Shown piece after piece: positions 30,541 through 50,742 of a stretch of DNA of 64,000 nt (position 1 is the first letter of the stretch; every line of letters begins with the position of its first letter). The stretch covers positions 1-64,000 of the forward strand of contig WFMF01000617.1 of NCBI GenBank assembly GCA_011033025.1, in the 5' to 3' direction. Origin of the DNA: Beroe forskalii. Its lineage: Eukaryota > Ctenophora > Nuda > Beroida > Beroidae. The notes under the pieces were generated by a model. It was given only the letters and a program-made list of their open reading frames with translations. It did not search any database and was not told the origin of the DNA. The translations under genes were made by a program, and so were the position numbers.

Positions 30541-32634
30541 TTATTAGCTACTCCACGCTGTGTGACTTGCAGTAGTGTGATGAGTGTTTTTGTGAGATAT
30601 ATTTTAATAGAATATATTTTAAACATTATACATGTGATCAATCTGAAGGAGAGTTTTGTTCTGAAAAAGTGATTCAATGATTTGTAAGCATTGTTTTAAT
30701 GTATAAAGTATAACATTTACTCAGTTTTGTTGCATGTTTAAAATTCAACACCTTCTTAAATCAATCAATTTGCTCTTATTTTTGAGGATATACTTATGGC
30801 ATCATTGGTAATTGAATGACATCAGATTCTCAGGTTATTGCATCAATTTGAATTTAATTCAAGTTGATTTATCATACTAGAGATAGTAGACTCCTCTTCC
30901 ATGTTATGGCAAATAGCAAGCATTCTACTAAGTGAGCCAGTTAAATTACCATCCCTTATTCAACCAGTTAAACTGAAAGTTAATAACATTGGTTATTGTT
31001 GTTGGTATATAATCTTAGAATCTTAAATGTGTACTACGTTCTGAAATGATCTTGGCATTCATTCTTGATTCTCTATTCTCTAATTATCTGTACTATGTTT
31101 GTCCTGAAGTTTCCCTCTTTTTCTTTTATTCTGCAGAGTAAACTGTACTTATTCAATGGGTCAAAATACCCCAATACACTAAACAAGGTATTATTCTTCT
31201 TGGCTGATAAATCATGCCAACAATCCTTCACTCTCACAGTCTTACAATGGTCTTATTATAGTTCTCACAATAACATATCATGGTTGGGGAGATATCCAAT
31301 ATCTCGCATTTTATATACAACAGATCACAAGTAAATTCGTTTGAAGATAGGTATCTAGTACAGCTGGTGTTCTAACGTGTATCAAGATAATATCTGGCAT
31401 TATTATTATTCGTCTGACGGTTACAAATCATCCCGGTAATCTCATCAGTAATTTGATAATGATTCTCCTTGAACTCTACTTGATATGAAATTCCCCACGC
31501 TCTACTGTTATGATGAATGCTCGCTGACCGTACCAGTATATTTCTGATAATCATACAGTTGTCAATGTATGCTGGCTATTGAAACCTTCCAGTAATGCTA
31601 TATTCGTTGAAATTATCTTCACTTTGCGTTTTTAAATCATACAGACAAACCAAGACAAGCCCTAAGTTACCTACGATTAGCTTAACTTATTTGATGTAAG
31701 ACACGTTTTAATAAAAGTTTAATAAGAACACAAGAATGTTATAAGCTTCCAGAATTTAAACAGATCGCATTAAAATTTCTACAATAATTCTCGGAAAAAG
31801 TTTTCATCCTTTTAAGATACGTAATGTCTGTCTTCCTACAGTATGGGATAGTGGTGAACCTATTCCCTCATTTTAGCGCTTTAAAACTTACTTTCTCTCA
31901 CTTTAATATCACCTTAAACGCGCTTATATCGATCACGTTGGTTTTTTAATATTACATTTTATCCGAAATATGCGAAAGTTTTATTAAAATCTAAGTGTGT
32001 GCGTGGTTTATTTGAAAGCGTTCGATGCGTTTTAGTCTGGTGGATTCTGGGATTTTTCAGCACACCCTTGACTTGTCATGTTCGCTACTGTGGTAAGTTA
32101 CAATATTTTGAATCGGTAAACTATCCATATTTATTCAAATTCAATTCCAAGTAAAGTTAACTTCGATAATTGGACCATTTATCAAATTGAATCACTCAAA
32201 ACCAGATACATCCCATGTGTCGACCATGTATTTCTTTCAAAACTAAATAAAATGACATTTGCACTTTTCATATTGTGTATATTATGTTACCAGCCGGGGT
32301 TGTTGAATTAATGCTTTCAACACGGTTTGAGAACCTCCCCTCCAGTGTTATTATACACATGGAACACGTGTGAGCTGGGTGAGCTCTGTGAGCTCTGAAC
32401 GACGTAACATTGTGTCTTACACAACCTTAAATAATAACTGTCTGAACTATCTAAACCGGATGTGTTTGCTGTTGTGAAAAGTAGAAATACCGAAGATTTA
32501 TTGTTAAATACTTCTATAGTGGAGCTGATCGAAATAATAAAGACTTACAGATTTGAATGTATTTTTGGGTACTCCTACAGGACACCAAAGTCCAAATAGT
32601 TTCAGAAATCAAATAAAAGTTAAATAGCGATAGT
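30541..32634. other. Noncoding stretch
   Basis: AT-rich with no supported ORF. ATGTTCGCTACTGTG|GTAAGTT at about 32080-32100 could be a tiny first exon, but I found no partner exon. Confidence 0.4.
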
Positions 32635-32644
32635 TATAAAATAC

Positions 32645-32765
32645 ATAGACACGCGCCTATCGGGTCCATTTTGGGATACTGCCCGAGGGATGTATCCGGT
32701 TTTGGCCCGAGCCCGTCGGGCGAGGGTCTAAACCAATATGGACCCGATCAGGCAAGTGTCTATAT
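32645..32765. mobile_element. Short MITE of about 120 bp
   Basis: ATAGACACGCGCCTATCGGG at the left is inverted (imperfectly) in CCCGATCAGGCAAGTGTCTA at the right. The interior is GC-rich with its own inverted CCCGAG/CTCGCCC-like motifs, unlike the AT-rich flanks. Confidence 0.7.
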
Positions 32766-35700
32766 ATTATAGACCCGCATAAAAACGTCAGAGGTTCTAA
32801 ATACGTTTAGAAATAAAACATGTATCATGCCACTGAATGTTAAAATGTTCAAATCTCACACATATCGCACATTTATTCCCCTGATGATGTTTGTGTTGAA
32901 TGTTGATTAATCTAAATAATATTCTAACAAGCACATACATATCCTGCATACACGAAGATTTACACAGCTTCACACTTACTCAGGATTCCTTTGCATGCTC
33001 ACACTGAAACGATCTAGGGATAATGTTTATTTTTAGAATTCAACAATTACTCTCCTACAATTTAATAAAAGCTGATTGTTATCTTTCCCCATTGTTCAGG
33101 CCAATTCATATGGAAGTTATTAAAGCATCGTTATATTCGTAGCATATAAGGTTCTTTCTTTAAAATTTAACAGCATAAATATGCAGATAACTATTCTGAC
33201 AATTGAATTTTAATGTGTATTTTGCCTGGCCTAGGCCCTAGATGATGGATCCACAATTTGCGTATACATTTACACTTGCCCAAAAGAACAAATTATCAAA
33301 AAGGAAATAAGTCTGGCTGATATCTCTTGGCCCTTCCACCACTCAATTAACCCCAACATGTTCTGATAATTGCAACTGGTATAATGAATAATCAATTCCC
33401 GGGAGAGTTCATTACAACCAAAACAAATTATCATTTTTACACTTCCATCTAATGGGCTTATCTGAAAACACAATTATTTCCAAATTATAAATATTAACGC
33501 CATGATACCTGTAGATAAAATGGATATTATTAAGGATGGAAAGGGAAATTTTAAAATAATTTGAAATATTCCACTTACTACAGACAGGTATTTCACTTTA
33601 AATTACTTTAACAAATATACCATATTATTTTAAATACTGAATTAGAATACACCCTGTGAATCAAGCATCGATTGCACATTATGAAGTAAGAACTTTGAAT
33701 TATTCCTTCAATTGTCATGTTCACAATTCATCACCTCAGTTCCGTTCCTGGAACGGGTAGGGTTCGGGTATTTTATGAGGGTTTTATGTGTTTTTATGTC
33801 CCGTTGTAACTTTGTAAGGCATCTGGGCGTGTCAAAACTGTCTGCTAAAGTTACTGTGCAGTGTACATATTTTGTAAAATATATATGATAAATTATTCCG
33901 GTTTCGAGTGTATGGTATACATGTCTTGTGTACATTTTGTTGATTGCTACGTGTACATCTTACTTTTGTAGATTCAAGTTAATAAGTTGACTGTACATCT
34001 TCCATTGTGATGTAGATTGTATAGTTGTCTCTTTCTAATGTAATGCTCACTAAATTTTGATTTGAGTATTAGATCAGCTGACCTATTACTGGTACTTGCA
34101 CCTGTAATTAACACATGCAGTGAGTGTGTAGAGGGAGGTCATACTCACCCTGAGATCATCAGGATATCATCATGTAATATTTGTTTTTATGTTACAAATT
34201 AGTAGAATATATGAAAATTTATATATTTCTAGAACTTCTCAGATCTCAAATTGTGAAATGGCTTTGGAAATTTCTAGCCGATTCCAGTGCTGCTTCACCC
34301 GCCCAATGATGCCGGTGATCGGACGATTTAAAACTGATAATTAAGATTTGAACAGCAGCAATTATCGAGTGTCTGGAGCTGCATTATGCCATGAAATCAT
34401 ACCTGCCGAGACTTGTTGTTGCTAATTATAGCTGACACGTTCATATATATTTTGAACCGTAGTTACAACCAGAAATAAAATTCTATAAAAGTAAAGTCAC
34501 CCACTTTATGCTCTAAGCCTGTCTCAGCCATCATGTCGGGCCGCGTTTAGGAAAACAGTATTACAGTAAATATATCGATTATCGTTTCATCTCAGTGGTT
34601 TTTTTTCTTCAGAAACAATGTATTTTATATTTTGCTCGGATTTCAAGCAAAGTGTGTCTGTGGTGTTTAAAAATAGGAGTGGCACAATGGTACATACACT
34701 TCCATCATGTGACGATGTGGCATGTATTGAACAAGTACAATCACCCTGCGCCTCTTATCGCATTAGGTTTCTCTGGCAAATATAATCGGCGTTTGAGCAT
34801 CATCAACGCACTACATTGAGATATGATAATGACGTCACTCTAAACTAAAAACGAATCGTGTGCCACCACAATACCTCTTATCTTTTATCAAGGTATCAAA
34901 TGTATCAATAGACCGGTTTAGATTTCTTTGCCCACTCCAATACCTGGAAATTTGCAGAATTCTATTTCTCTGAAAAATAATATGTGCCATATGTGTCTGG
35001 TGGACTCCGAACGAGACTTTCAACACACTATTCTATATTTCCACACGATGGGCATGTAAAAACTTGAAATGAGCATCTTAAATGTACAGTACTTGTACGT
35101 ACCTAACTGCAGTTAGCATGACCGGGCGTTTAAAAATGTACGGTAATTCGAGCACGTGCCAGCGTCACGATGATTTACACACCGTGACAACACTTTGTTA
35201 AAATTTGTAGAAATTCTTAAAAAATTCTAGTAAGCGCGCATGAGGTGATGTTGATGTGATTTCAGCAAAAAAAGTGCACTGCTTACCATTCATGGGTATA
35301 ATTCACTGTAACCATTTCGCGATTCTTTTTTGGGCAACACTGACACCACTTTAGGCTGACTCCACTTAACAATGGCACAACTTTACACTGACACCGTTTC
35401 ACACTGACACCGCTTTTCACTGACACCGCTTTACACTGAAACCTATTCACGCTGACACCACTTTACACTGACACCGCTTTACGCAGACACCACTTGAAAA
35501 TGCATCCACTTTACACTGACACCGCTTTACACTAACAAAACTTTACACTGACAATACTTTACACTGAGTCAAAACTTGACATTTATCAAAGTTCTAGCTC
35601 GAAATATTTGTTCCTCATTTCGTTCAGAAATAAAAGCCTTGAAAACATACAAACTTTCCCATTAATAAAGAGACACTTAGTACGATCGCTAAAGTATGTA

Positions 35701-38700
35701 GACTAAATGTAAGCTGTTAATATTATAAAAGTTTAACATTTTGATGACGTCACTTTGTAAAACTAAGTTTTCTCACATCAGCACATACTTTATTGTGATC
35801 TGTTGTTAATTCTTAGATAGCGTAATGGCTTTTCTTAGAAGGACCTACTTAACAGTAAAGAGTTGAAATTGCACTGCATTAATTGAAGAGATTTTTGTGT
35901 TTTTTTTGCAAATTATACTCCTATATCACTGACCCGGCCTACCATTAAAAAAGTTGAAAGATCTACTAATCTTTTTTCTAGATTATTCTTGAAAACTCCG
36001 TAATAATTTACCCAACAATCGGCACTTTAGTCTTTGTTTTGTAATTCAATATTTTTTTTTAAATTTTTTCTCGCTTTCGATTACCTAAATTACATATGTC
36101 TCACACTCTCTGTACCCAGGAGTGGTGTTAGTTAAAAAGTTTTAATAAGACTCAATATACAATATGTTACTTCTCGAGTTTGTAACAAGGTAGATCATGT
36201 TACTCCAAACACGATAACACACGTTGCACACAATAAATATGTGTCTGTAATAAACTCTGTTTTGCTGGGAAGGCATGGGACTCGTTCCCTTTTCACAGTC
36301 TCCAAAGTTTCAAGCGATTCAGGTGGTCTAGGCATCCAGGTACGCCAGGAAACTCCTGATACGAATAAAAAACTGTCATCTACAGCAAGAAAAAATCTGG
36401 TTCGTTATTTCATTGTCAACCCTATAAACTTAGGTAAGGAGTTCTATGTTTTGGTTGAGTTTTAACGAAGTCTGTATCGTGATTTTCTATCAGATATATA
36501 ATTTGCCAACTTGACCTAAACATTTGATCAAGTAACAGTCACACGAGTAATGTATCAGGTATCAGATACTTGGTTGTGCAAAAGGACACGTCCATATTCT
36601 TCTTTTTATTCTACAAGCCAGAGCCCTGGATGAGCCTTCTCTATTGGCTTATGTCAACCAATAAGGAGCACTATCACACCTATTGGCACACCTAAATTGT
36701 AAATTTAAATGACCTCATCTTAATAATATTATGGTATGTAATATTTATGTTTTATTCGCATATATAATATTCAACGGTGCTAATGATTCCTTAATTGTTT
36801 CTCGGTTACAAAGCTTCAAATATGGTCAAAACATCCGTTACTAGTGATACAAAGATAATAATAACACTCACACTAAGCTGCACACTATCAGTCTGATAAT
36901 TGTTAACATTAATATAAAGTCACAGTAGGTAATATGGTCAAAACACTTTTAGATGTGATGGAAAGCATTTTAAATGCTACGAGTTAAATGTTCAATGTAT
37001 ATGGCAATTGGCAAGTATACAATCCTGTACAATATACATTCATAGTAAGGAATAATCGATACAATTAATACCAAGTTGAACCCGGGACAGAAGAGTGATG
37101 GACATTCCTTCATTTAAACTTATGTTACAGGTCATGAAAATTCTTACGCAGGCTCCTAAGATATGATATGTCCATTCTTGAAACTTATCTAACCTTTCGA
37201 TACAGGAGTGTTTTGAAAGTGAGATATATTCCTTTGTATCTTGTCCATGAGGCCATGTCATTGGCTTCATTTAGCTAATTATGTGGTACATCAGACGTGA
37301 CTGCATTTGATGATGTTGTTTATTTTGAATTGCGATATAATCACTTGAGCTTTCTAATTTCTATCTAAATCTTGGCTATTTACAAAGTTAAGTAAACATA
37401 CACAAATTGTAACAAATAGTACATTTTTCACATCATTCCTTCACATCCTCTCTGATTCCTCCATCCTTGTCCCACGAGCTACATGTTTTAATATGTACGA
37501 CCTCCCGGCCAGTTAGCTCCTGTCACATGTGGAATGTGTATGCTGCCCTCCTAGATTAGGCGTTATGACGTCATCAACCCACCATTATAAACCATCATAA
37601 TGACGTCATCCAATGTCGCATTAAACCGGACTATATGTAGCTAAAGGTTTCTGCTTTCTTCGTTATAACTCACAATATAGCTGCACACTATCACACACAT
37701 TAAGCACTGGAATGTGACTGACGTAGGAATGTGGCGACATGTCAGAGCTGTTGTGGGCACATGGGAGCTTTATATATGGGTAGAGCAGTCTCAGGCTAAA
37801 TGTAAAAAGCATCGCCAGTTGAGTGAAAATTAGTGTTAGGTGATGTGTCTTGAATCTTTATATTTCTCATAGCGTAATTTACCAAAATAGCACATTTTAA
37901 AGTGACTTGAAATTTTAAAATTGTTCCTGCCCTTTTCTTGGTAAAAAGTACCAATTATACCCTCAGTAGTCAGTACCCATTCGCACGCTAATGCTTCTAG
38001 AAAATGTATAGTTTAGTAACACCATGCTATAACACAAATATGTCCTTTTCTGAACACAACATTATATTTTCTATTAGCTCTAGCGTCAGGAACATGCGAT
38101 GAAGCGGTGAATATTCAAGTCACTTACATTTAACTGGATGAATATATTTATCAATTTTACTGCTACTTAGAAGGTAATATTTAGTAGGACAATGTTTTTA
38201 TTAAAATCGTCTGATTATACTTAAATAGTTATGTTGATAAATGGTAACGCCCAAGAGCGCCCAACATATATTATTAGTTGATTAATTTCGCATTGCTAGC
38301 AGCTTTTAAGTATCTACGAAAATATCAAAGGCGAGATTGCGAGATCGATGCTTTGTCAGTATATAAAAGTATGAAGAATGGAGATGCCCAGGTCGCTGAT
38401 TCTCTGGATTATGAAAGCGATGCGGCTAACCAGTATTATAAGTGGTTGAAATTTAAGTGGTTCGTCCCGTGACGGGACGGACAACAGCAGTTCAGGACTC
38501 CCTTCGTGCGTCCGTCGTCCGTCCTCAATTTATGTACCATATCCTGCTTCACACATCTTAACAATTTTTCAGCAGTGTGCCTCGATAATTATTTTTTAAA
38601 CGTCCGTACAATCTTGGAGTGTACTCACTACCCAGATTAGATAAGCTGTGCATGAATAATAGATGCTTAATAAGTTCATCATTTTCAAGACTTAATATAA

Positions 38701-39474
38701 GATCAATTATGACTGTGAAACTGCCTATTTTTTCACACACGCGCGCGCGACCCATCAACTCCCCAATATAATATACTATTGATATAACAATATGCCAGTA
38801 CTGAGTACTACCCTCAGTCATTGGTCTGGAAGCAGTGTACCTAGCCTTCGTCCTTATGTACCTAGCCCATTCTCTAGCAGCTTGTTGTGTTGAGTGCACT
38901 CCAATTGTCATGTACATGATGATGTATTAGACAATGTATAGTCGGACTGTTCGAGTGTACATCTTGATCATTCTGCAACTTATTATTGGCTACTGATGTA
39001 CATTGTACACGTACAATTACAGTGAACTGTCGTGCTTTACATTTTATCATTCTTCAGCTAATTACCTACTGGCTGTAACCGTCATCATCTTAGTACCCTA
39101 AAGCATGCTATTTGTATAATGACCGGCATATTAGGAACATTACCCTACCAGAATGCACCATTCAAATGGGCTCATCTACACAAATTACTGACCACGTACA
39201 CTCATATATATGTACCTACCTAGTCGTACATATATTTAACCGCATTCGATCCCATCAGGTCGTAGCAGGAAATCATTCTGAAGGTAAGGCTGGGTAATAT
39301 ACACTGTTTAAACTCTATTCTTAGACCTATAATATGTTGAGTTCTTCATCAGAGCAGCGCAGTAAATATCCTCGAACCTAAGACATATTATATACAGTCC
39401 GTGTTGAGCCTACTAGGAATTCTAAATTTCATTGCTATTCCGTTGCGAAGCATAAAATTTATGTATTCAAGAAT
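32766..39474. other. Long noncoding stretch
   Basis: No ORF here has a recognisable domain or a convincing exon structure. It contains the degenerate repeat at 35335-35575 and four TGACGTCA palindromes (34830, 35745, 37566, 37601). Two of these, 37566-37573 and 37601-37608, form a short inverted pair. It may be intron or intergenic. Confidence 0.5.
35335..35575 (+). repeat. 18-bp degenerate minisatellite
   Basis: Repeats of CACTTTACACTGACACCG with substitutions (GCTTTTCACTGACACC, CTTTACACTAACAAAA). A related ACTGACACCAGT array lies at 61640-62040. Confidence 0.85.
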
Positions 39475-40199
39475 TTAAAGGTGCTATGTACGATAATCAT
39501 GAAAAATTTACATATACATTTTATTGGCTTAATATGCTCATTATGTCACTACAATAACATGTGGTGAGTTTGGGCGTGTAAATTTCACGTATTACCGGAC
39601 TAATTGGATAAAGTAATTTGCGCCCCACACAGAGATGCAGCACCCGCTCGCTCTGGGTGTAGTGTTTACTTTATGATTCACTGTTTGTACGGGTTTGTAT
39701 GCTTATATGTTTGTTCTGTTTCACGCTGTTCGAATATTATCGTTCATTTATTACTTTTTAGACAATTGAATAATTGTCCTCAAATGTTTCCACTCATTTT
39801 GTCAGAAGTTTATACCTTAATTAGGCAATTAAAATCTTACAATAATGAGTAAACTGTACAGTCTATACCTATTTGACTGCGTATTGTTATAGTGTTATTC
39901 GTTACAAAAGCATTGTCATGTTTGCTGCAGCTGTCAGTTTAATCATGTAATCTCGTTCGTATTTTTATTCTACTATCCTGATAAATTTTAACATCATCAT
40001 TGCAAATAAAATAACAATAAGATAGTATAAAATAGTTCATTATCATCGTACCATTTCCATGTTACAATTACATTACCTAATACACGACTTCTGCGGGGTA
40101 ACAGCCACCTAAGTAAGTTATTTCTCTAGTAGACTAGTAATAAAAGTATCTGACTTGAAAAACCTGTTCCATATAAACTCTTATCGACTTATATATCCA

Positions 40200-40352
40200 A
40201 TGTCTGACAATGAGCCTCTTGCAAATAAAAAGAAGAAGTCTGGATCGTTTTGTGCGGTGGGTGGATGCTCAAATAGAAGTAGTAGAGACAAGATCAGTGC
40301 ACATCCGGACAGAGACTTCTTGCGCTACATAAACCTACCAAAAGATTCTTGA
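40200..40352 (+). pseudogene. THAP-like zinc-binding fragment inside the transposon
   Basis: The frame begins MSDNEPLANKKKKSGSFCAV and continues GGCSNRSSRDKIS, with FLRYINLPKDS before a stop. C-A-V-x-G-C-S-N-R with a later F...LPKD resembles the start of a THAP domain (C2CH DNA-binding fold, common in transposases and host factors). The remaining THAP residues (second Cys, His, AVPTIF) are absent, so this is a truncated or decayed copy. An alternative is a chance match of a short Cys motif. Confidence 0.4.
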
Positions 40353-40371
40353 GTAAACCGTTTGACAATAC

Positions 40372-40558
40372 CCTCAAAAGACACACATGTTATCGAAATT
40401 TTGTCGCATATCCTAATGGTGTCTGAAACCAATGGGACGGCATAATCGCTTTGTTTTGCCACGGTGTGTTGTAAATAAGATACGAGAAGCATATCCTGAT
40501 CCACAGGAAAACTACACTGGTTACGTTGACCCAGCTGAAACCGATGAAAATAACTGTT
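40372..40558 (+). pseudogene. P2X7-receptor C-terminal-domain-like fragment, frameshifted
   Basis: RHTCYRNFVAYPNG in one frame (about 40378-40420) is followed in another frame by MGRHNRFVLPRCVVNKIREA and YPDPQENYTGYV, ending at 40558. The pattern Y-R-x-F-V, then LP-x-C-V-V-x-K-I-R-x-x-Y/F-P, then YTG matches the cytoplasmic C-terminal domain of P2X7-type receptors, which also occurs in many invertebrate proteins without a channel. One frame break and one stop make it a pseudogene here. The link with the THAP-like stretch is by position only. Confidence 0.45.
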
Positions 40559-40891
40559 AATTAGGGTATTTAATTGCATAAAACTGTATAATTCACTGTT
40601 TGTCAAACAAGTAATTCATAATTTTCATAATTATGCGACTAATCAATGTGAAATAGTTTGTAGACCACAGTTATTATTGAATTAGTACCGGTGTATGTGT
40701 CACATTTAATGTTGTTTGATAGTGATACACACCGCAAGGTGCTGCATCTCTGTAATAACGGAAATGTTTAGAGGCGCTAATTAGGGTAATGCAATTACGC
40801 ACGCCCTGCAAGATATACATAGAAATGATCAGCTAGTGATATGCTACTATTTTAAGCAAAGTTAATTTTTTCGTACATAGCACCTTTAAAT

Positions 40892-43539
40892 ATTTGATGT
40901 TCTGAAAATACGTAAATCATAGAACTTTTAAGACCTCTACAATATAACCTAAAATATACCCAAGTAGCCCTTCGATGAAGGAGCGAATTATACCCTACCC
41001 AAGTATACTACTACGTAAAACATAATAAAATATTAACTAATGTTCGTAGCTCAGTATATTAGACATAATATTTTGGTAGTTATATATATTTTAAAGGGCT
41101 CGTACTTTACAGATCTTATAATAGTTGAGCATGTATAACACAAGTAAGTATGAAAGGTGTCTATTGTAGGTATAGATAGAAGTGTTGTTGTCACTAACAG
41201 CTCAAATCGCGACAGCGTTTTTTGTTCTTCATTCTTCTCCAGAAAAACGGACTTTATAATGTAAAACTAATGGTGTACAATGGCAAAACGCTGCGAATCT
41301 TACGTAGTAATCGTAGCAGTGTAAGGTTTTTAGTGGCATTGTCATTCGTTAAAAACCTAGTGGAGTTAGCGTATAAAATAAGGCCTGCCACTCTAACCGA
41401 GGAGTTGAGAAACGAGAAACACTCCATCCTGATATGTATCCCGTGGTAACAAAGTAACAAAGAGATGCTGAGTATATTCAGCGTTACATTTAACGGCGAA
41501 GTCACTGATTACCACTCTAACTCACGTCACCCAAACAATCCACACTCCTTTGAACTTGTACCTGGATTCAACTTGTAGTGGACTTTTTCAAAGGACGACT
41601 GAATACTCCAGTAGGATTGATCCAAGTACATTGTTCAATCTCACTTGTAGGATGAGAACAATACCCCCTCAAAAGGCCGCCAGACAAGAAGTACAATACC
41701 TGGCGAGTAGAGCTCTCTTTCTCCCCCAGTGTACAATGTACATTAACATATGTGCGAAAATGTACTCTGTACATTTACATGTGTTCGGAGTGTACACTGT
41801 ACATTAACATATTGTGTGTTCTCGCAGTGTACTCTGTTCTTTATATTAATTAGATTGCCCGTACCCTCCACACACAGCTTGTTCTAGGAGTACGTTAATC
41901 CAAGCACAATCCAATCAGCTGCCTGTGTGTGTTAGACTGGTCTACTACATGTTTGTAGGTAATCACGCTCACTGGATTCGGGAAATATATAACCTTTTAG
42001 GGGGAATGAGGAACTTTCCCGAGAAATCGTATAAACGATGACAAGAAAGGTCGACCGCCTTTTACGGAGATCTCATGAATTCTTATTCTACTGATCGCGA
42101 TTCGCGCTCCAAATGGCAATGGCAGTGTGTGCTTGTCCCACAAATTTCATGTTACACAAATTCTCAATTTAACGCAACTTTGAACCTATCAAGAAATCTT
42201 GAACGATGACTGATTTTTGGCCAAATTTTATTACTTCTCTCCGGTTCTGATGCAACGTTATATTATTTAGATGATTTGATTTAATATTAAGCTTACTGCA
42301 CCTTCGCTTAGAGTTAAAATAACAATGTGTAGTTTGTGCCACTATAACCACGTTACATACAAATTCCACTAACTTACAAAGTAATTCGATACATGCCTAC
42401 CGTACTAAAGCACACATCACTTAGCATTAAGTTGTTACTTGGATGCCAATCATAATTCATATAACTCAACAGGCTAAACAATGGGTAGTTGAATGTGACG
42501 TCACTTTCATGGTGTTAAACAATGAATTTACGACCGAAAGTCGCCTACTTTTATTTTGCGATTTGTAGCAACATAGTAACAACATATTTTGTTAAATATT
42601 GAAGTAAGTTTAACCCTCGACTCTGTGAGGTACTAAAGATTGGTATGTGCTATTATCATAACCAATCGGGACTGGCTATGTGTACAAATCATGTAATATG
42701 TTACATGTTTATTGTTTATCACGGCACAACTGTCCCAAGTGTATAATTTCAACGGTGTATTGTAGCTTACCCAAAGGTTCATTTAACTTAGACCAATCAG
42801 CGTGCAAGCGGTACAAGTTGACGGTAAACCTGTACGCTGATTTGCCTATGTCATGATTATTTCAGGGTCCCATGGATAGAATAGTACACCGCCGATATTA
42901 TGGTTAGGTACTGTTATATTCCAAGGCAATGAGAGTTGGTACTTGTTATCTCACTGTTGATAACAGACAAGATGCAGTCTTTCCTCAGTTCGTTAAGGAT
43001 TTCAGTTTCACTGCATTCTGCAAGAAATGTTCTTAATTATGGTTTCATCTAAAATTGTTTGGCATATGAGCACCCCAGAGTGACCGTGAATGTTTTCCAT
43101 CCGTCTAGCTTGGGGAACCAAAACATAGAATCGGACGTTCCATTTCTCGACCAGCCTGGCCATAACGAATAACGATCTGCTCACCAGAATCAGTAGACAG
43201 TTAGAGCCTCTAATTGCAAAAACAGGGAGCTGCAAAAAAAAACCATGATATCGGTATCAATTCGTCTTAAAAAACATTTCCTTGTGTTTAAACTCGCTCC
43301 GCACCGCGTGCTACCCCTCCTCCGTCGTGTGTATATACACGATCTATATATACAGACGCCACATGAAAGCAAGGCTCACACACTCCGTGTTTTCTAACGC
43401 CCCCTTTACGATCAAACACACATTTATATTGATAAATATAGTATATTGGTTTACTTTGCCGTCGTCTTGTGTTTTGCACATTTTTATTTGAGTGTTTTTT
43501 AAGCGTGTTGTGAAACTTGCTGGCGTGGCGTGTTTTATT
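40892..43539. other. Noncoding stretch with a GTACA-rich repeat
   Basis: No supported gene. A diverged unit of about 47 bp containing GTGTACACTGTACATTAACA repeats at 41728-41835. One TGACGTCA at 42496. Confidence 0.45.
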
Positions 43540-43584
43540 TATGATTCGGATGGTACCTGCTGACCCTGGTTCATTTAATCAAGA
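43540..43584 (+). CDS. Possible first coding exon
   Basis: ATG opens MIRMVPADPGSFNQD and meets a strong donor, GAT|GTGAGTTT, in phase 0. CG-bearing sequence lies upstream (43290-43320, 43500-43530). I found no matching downstream exon; joining to 50730 would be out of frame for the kinesin. Weak call. Confidence 0.25.
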
Positions 43585-50728
<7,144 letters not shown>

Positions 50729-50742
50729 GGCCCAAATCGAAG

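Larger units (their letters stand above)
39475..40890. mobile_element. TTAA-flanked DNA transposon with long imperfect TIRs and protein-coding cargo
   Basis: TTAA then AGGTGCTATGTACGA at the left; TCGTACATAGCACCT then TTAA at the right. Similarity continues inwards for about 150 bp, with CACAGAGATGCAGCACC (from about 39628) inverted at 40737-40753. TTAA target sites are typical of piggyBac-like elements (family knowledge), but no transposase is seen. The interior holds THAP-like and P2X7-C-terminus-like coding fragments. Confidence 0.7.

Noticed and set aside
36241..36465. ORF with a possible small exon at 36299-36341 (TTTTCACAG ... GTACGC)
   Set aside because: Splice-like borders only. No domain and no neighbouring exon in frame.
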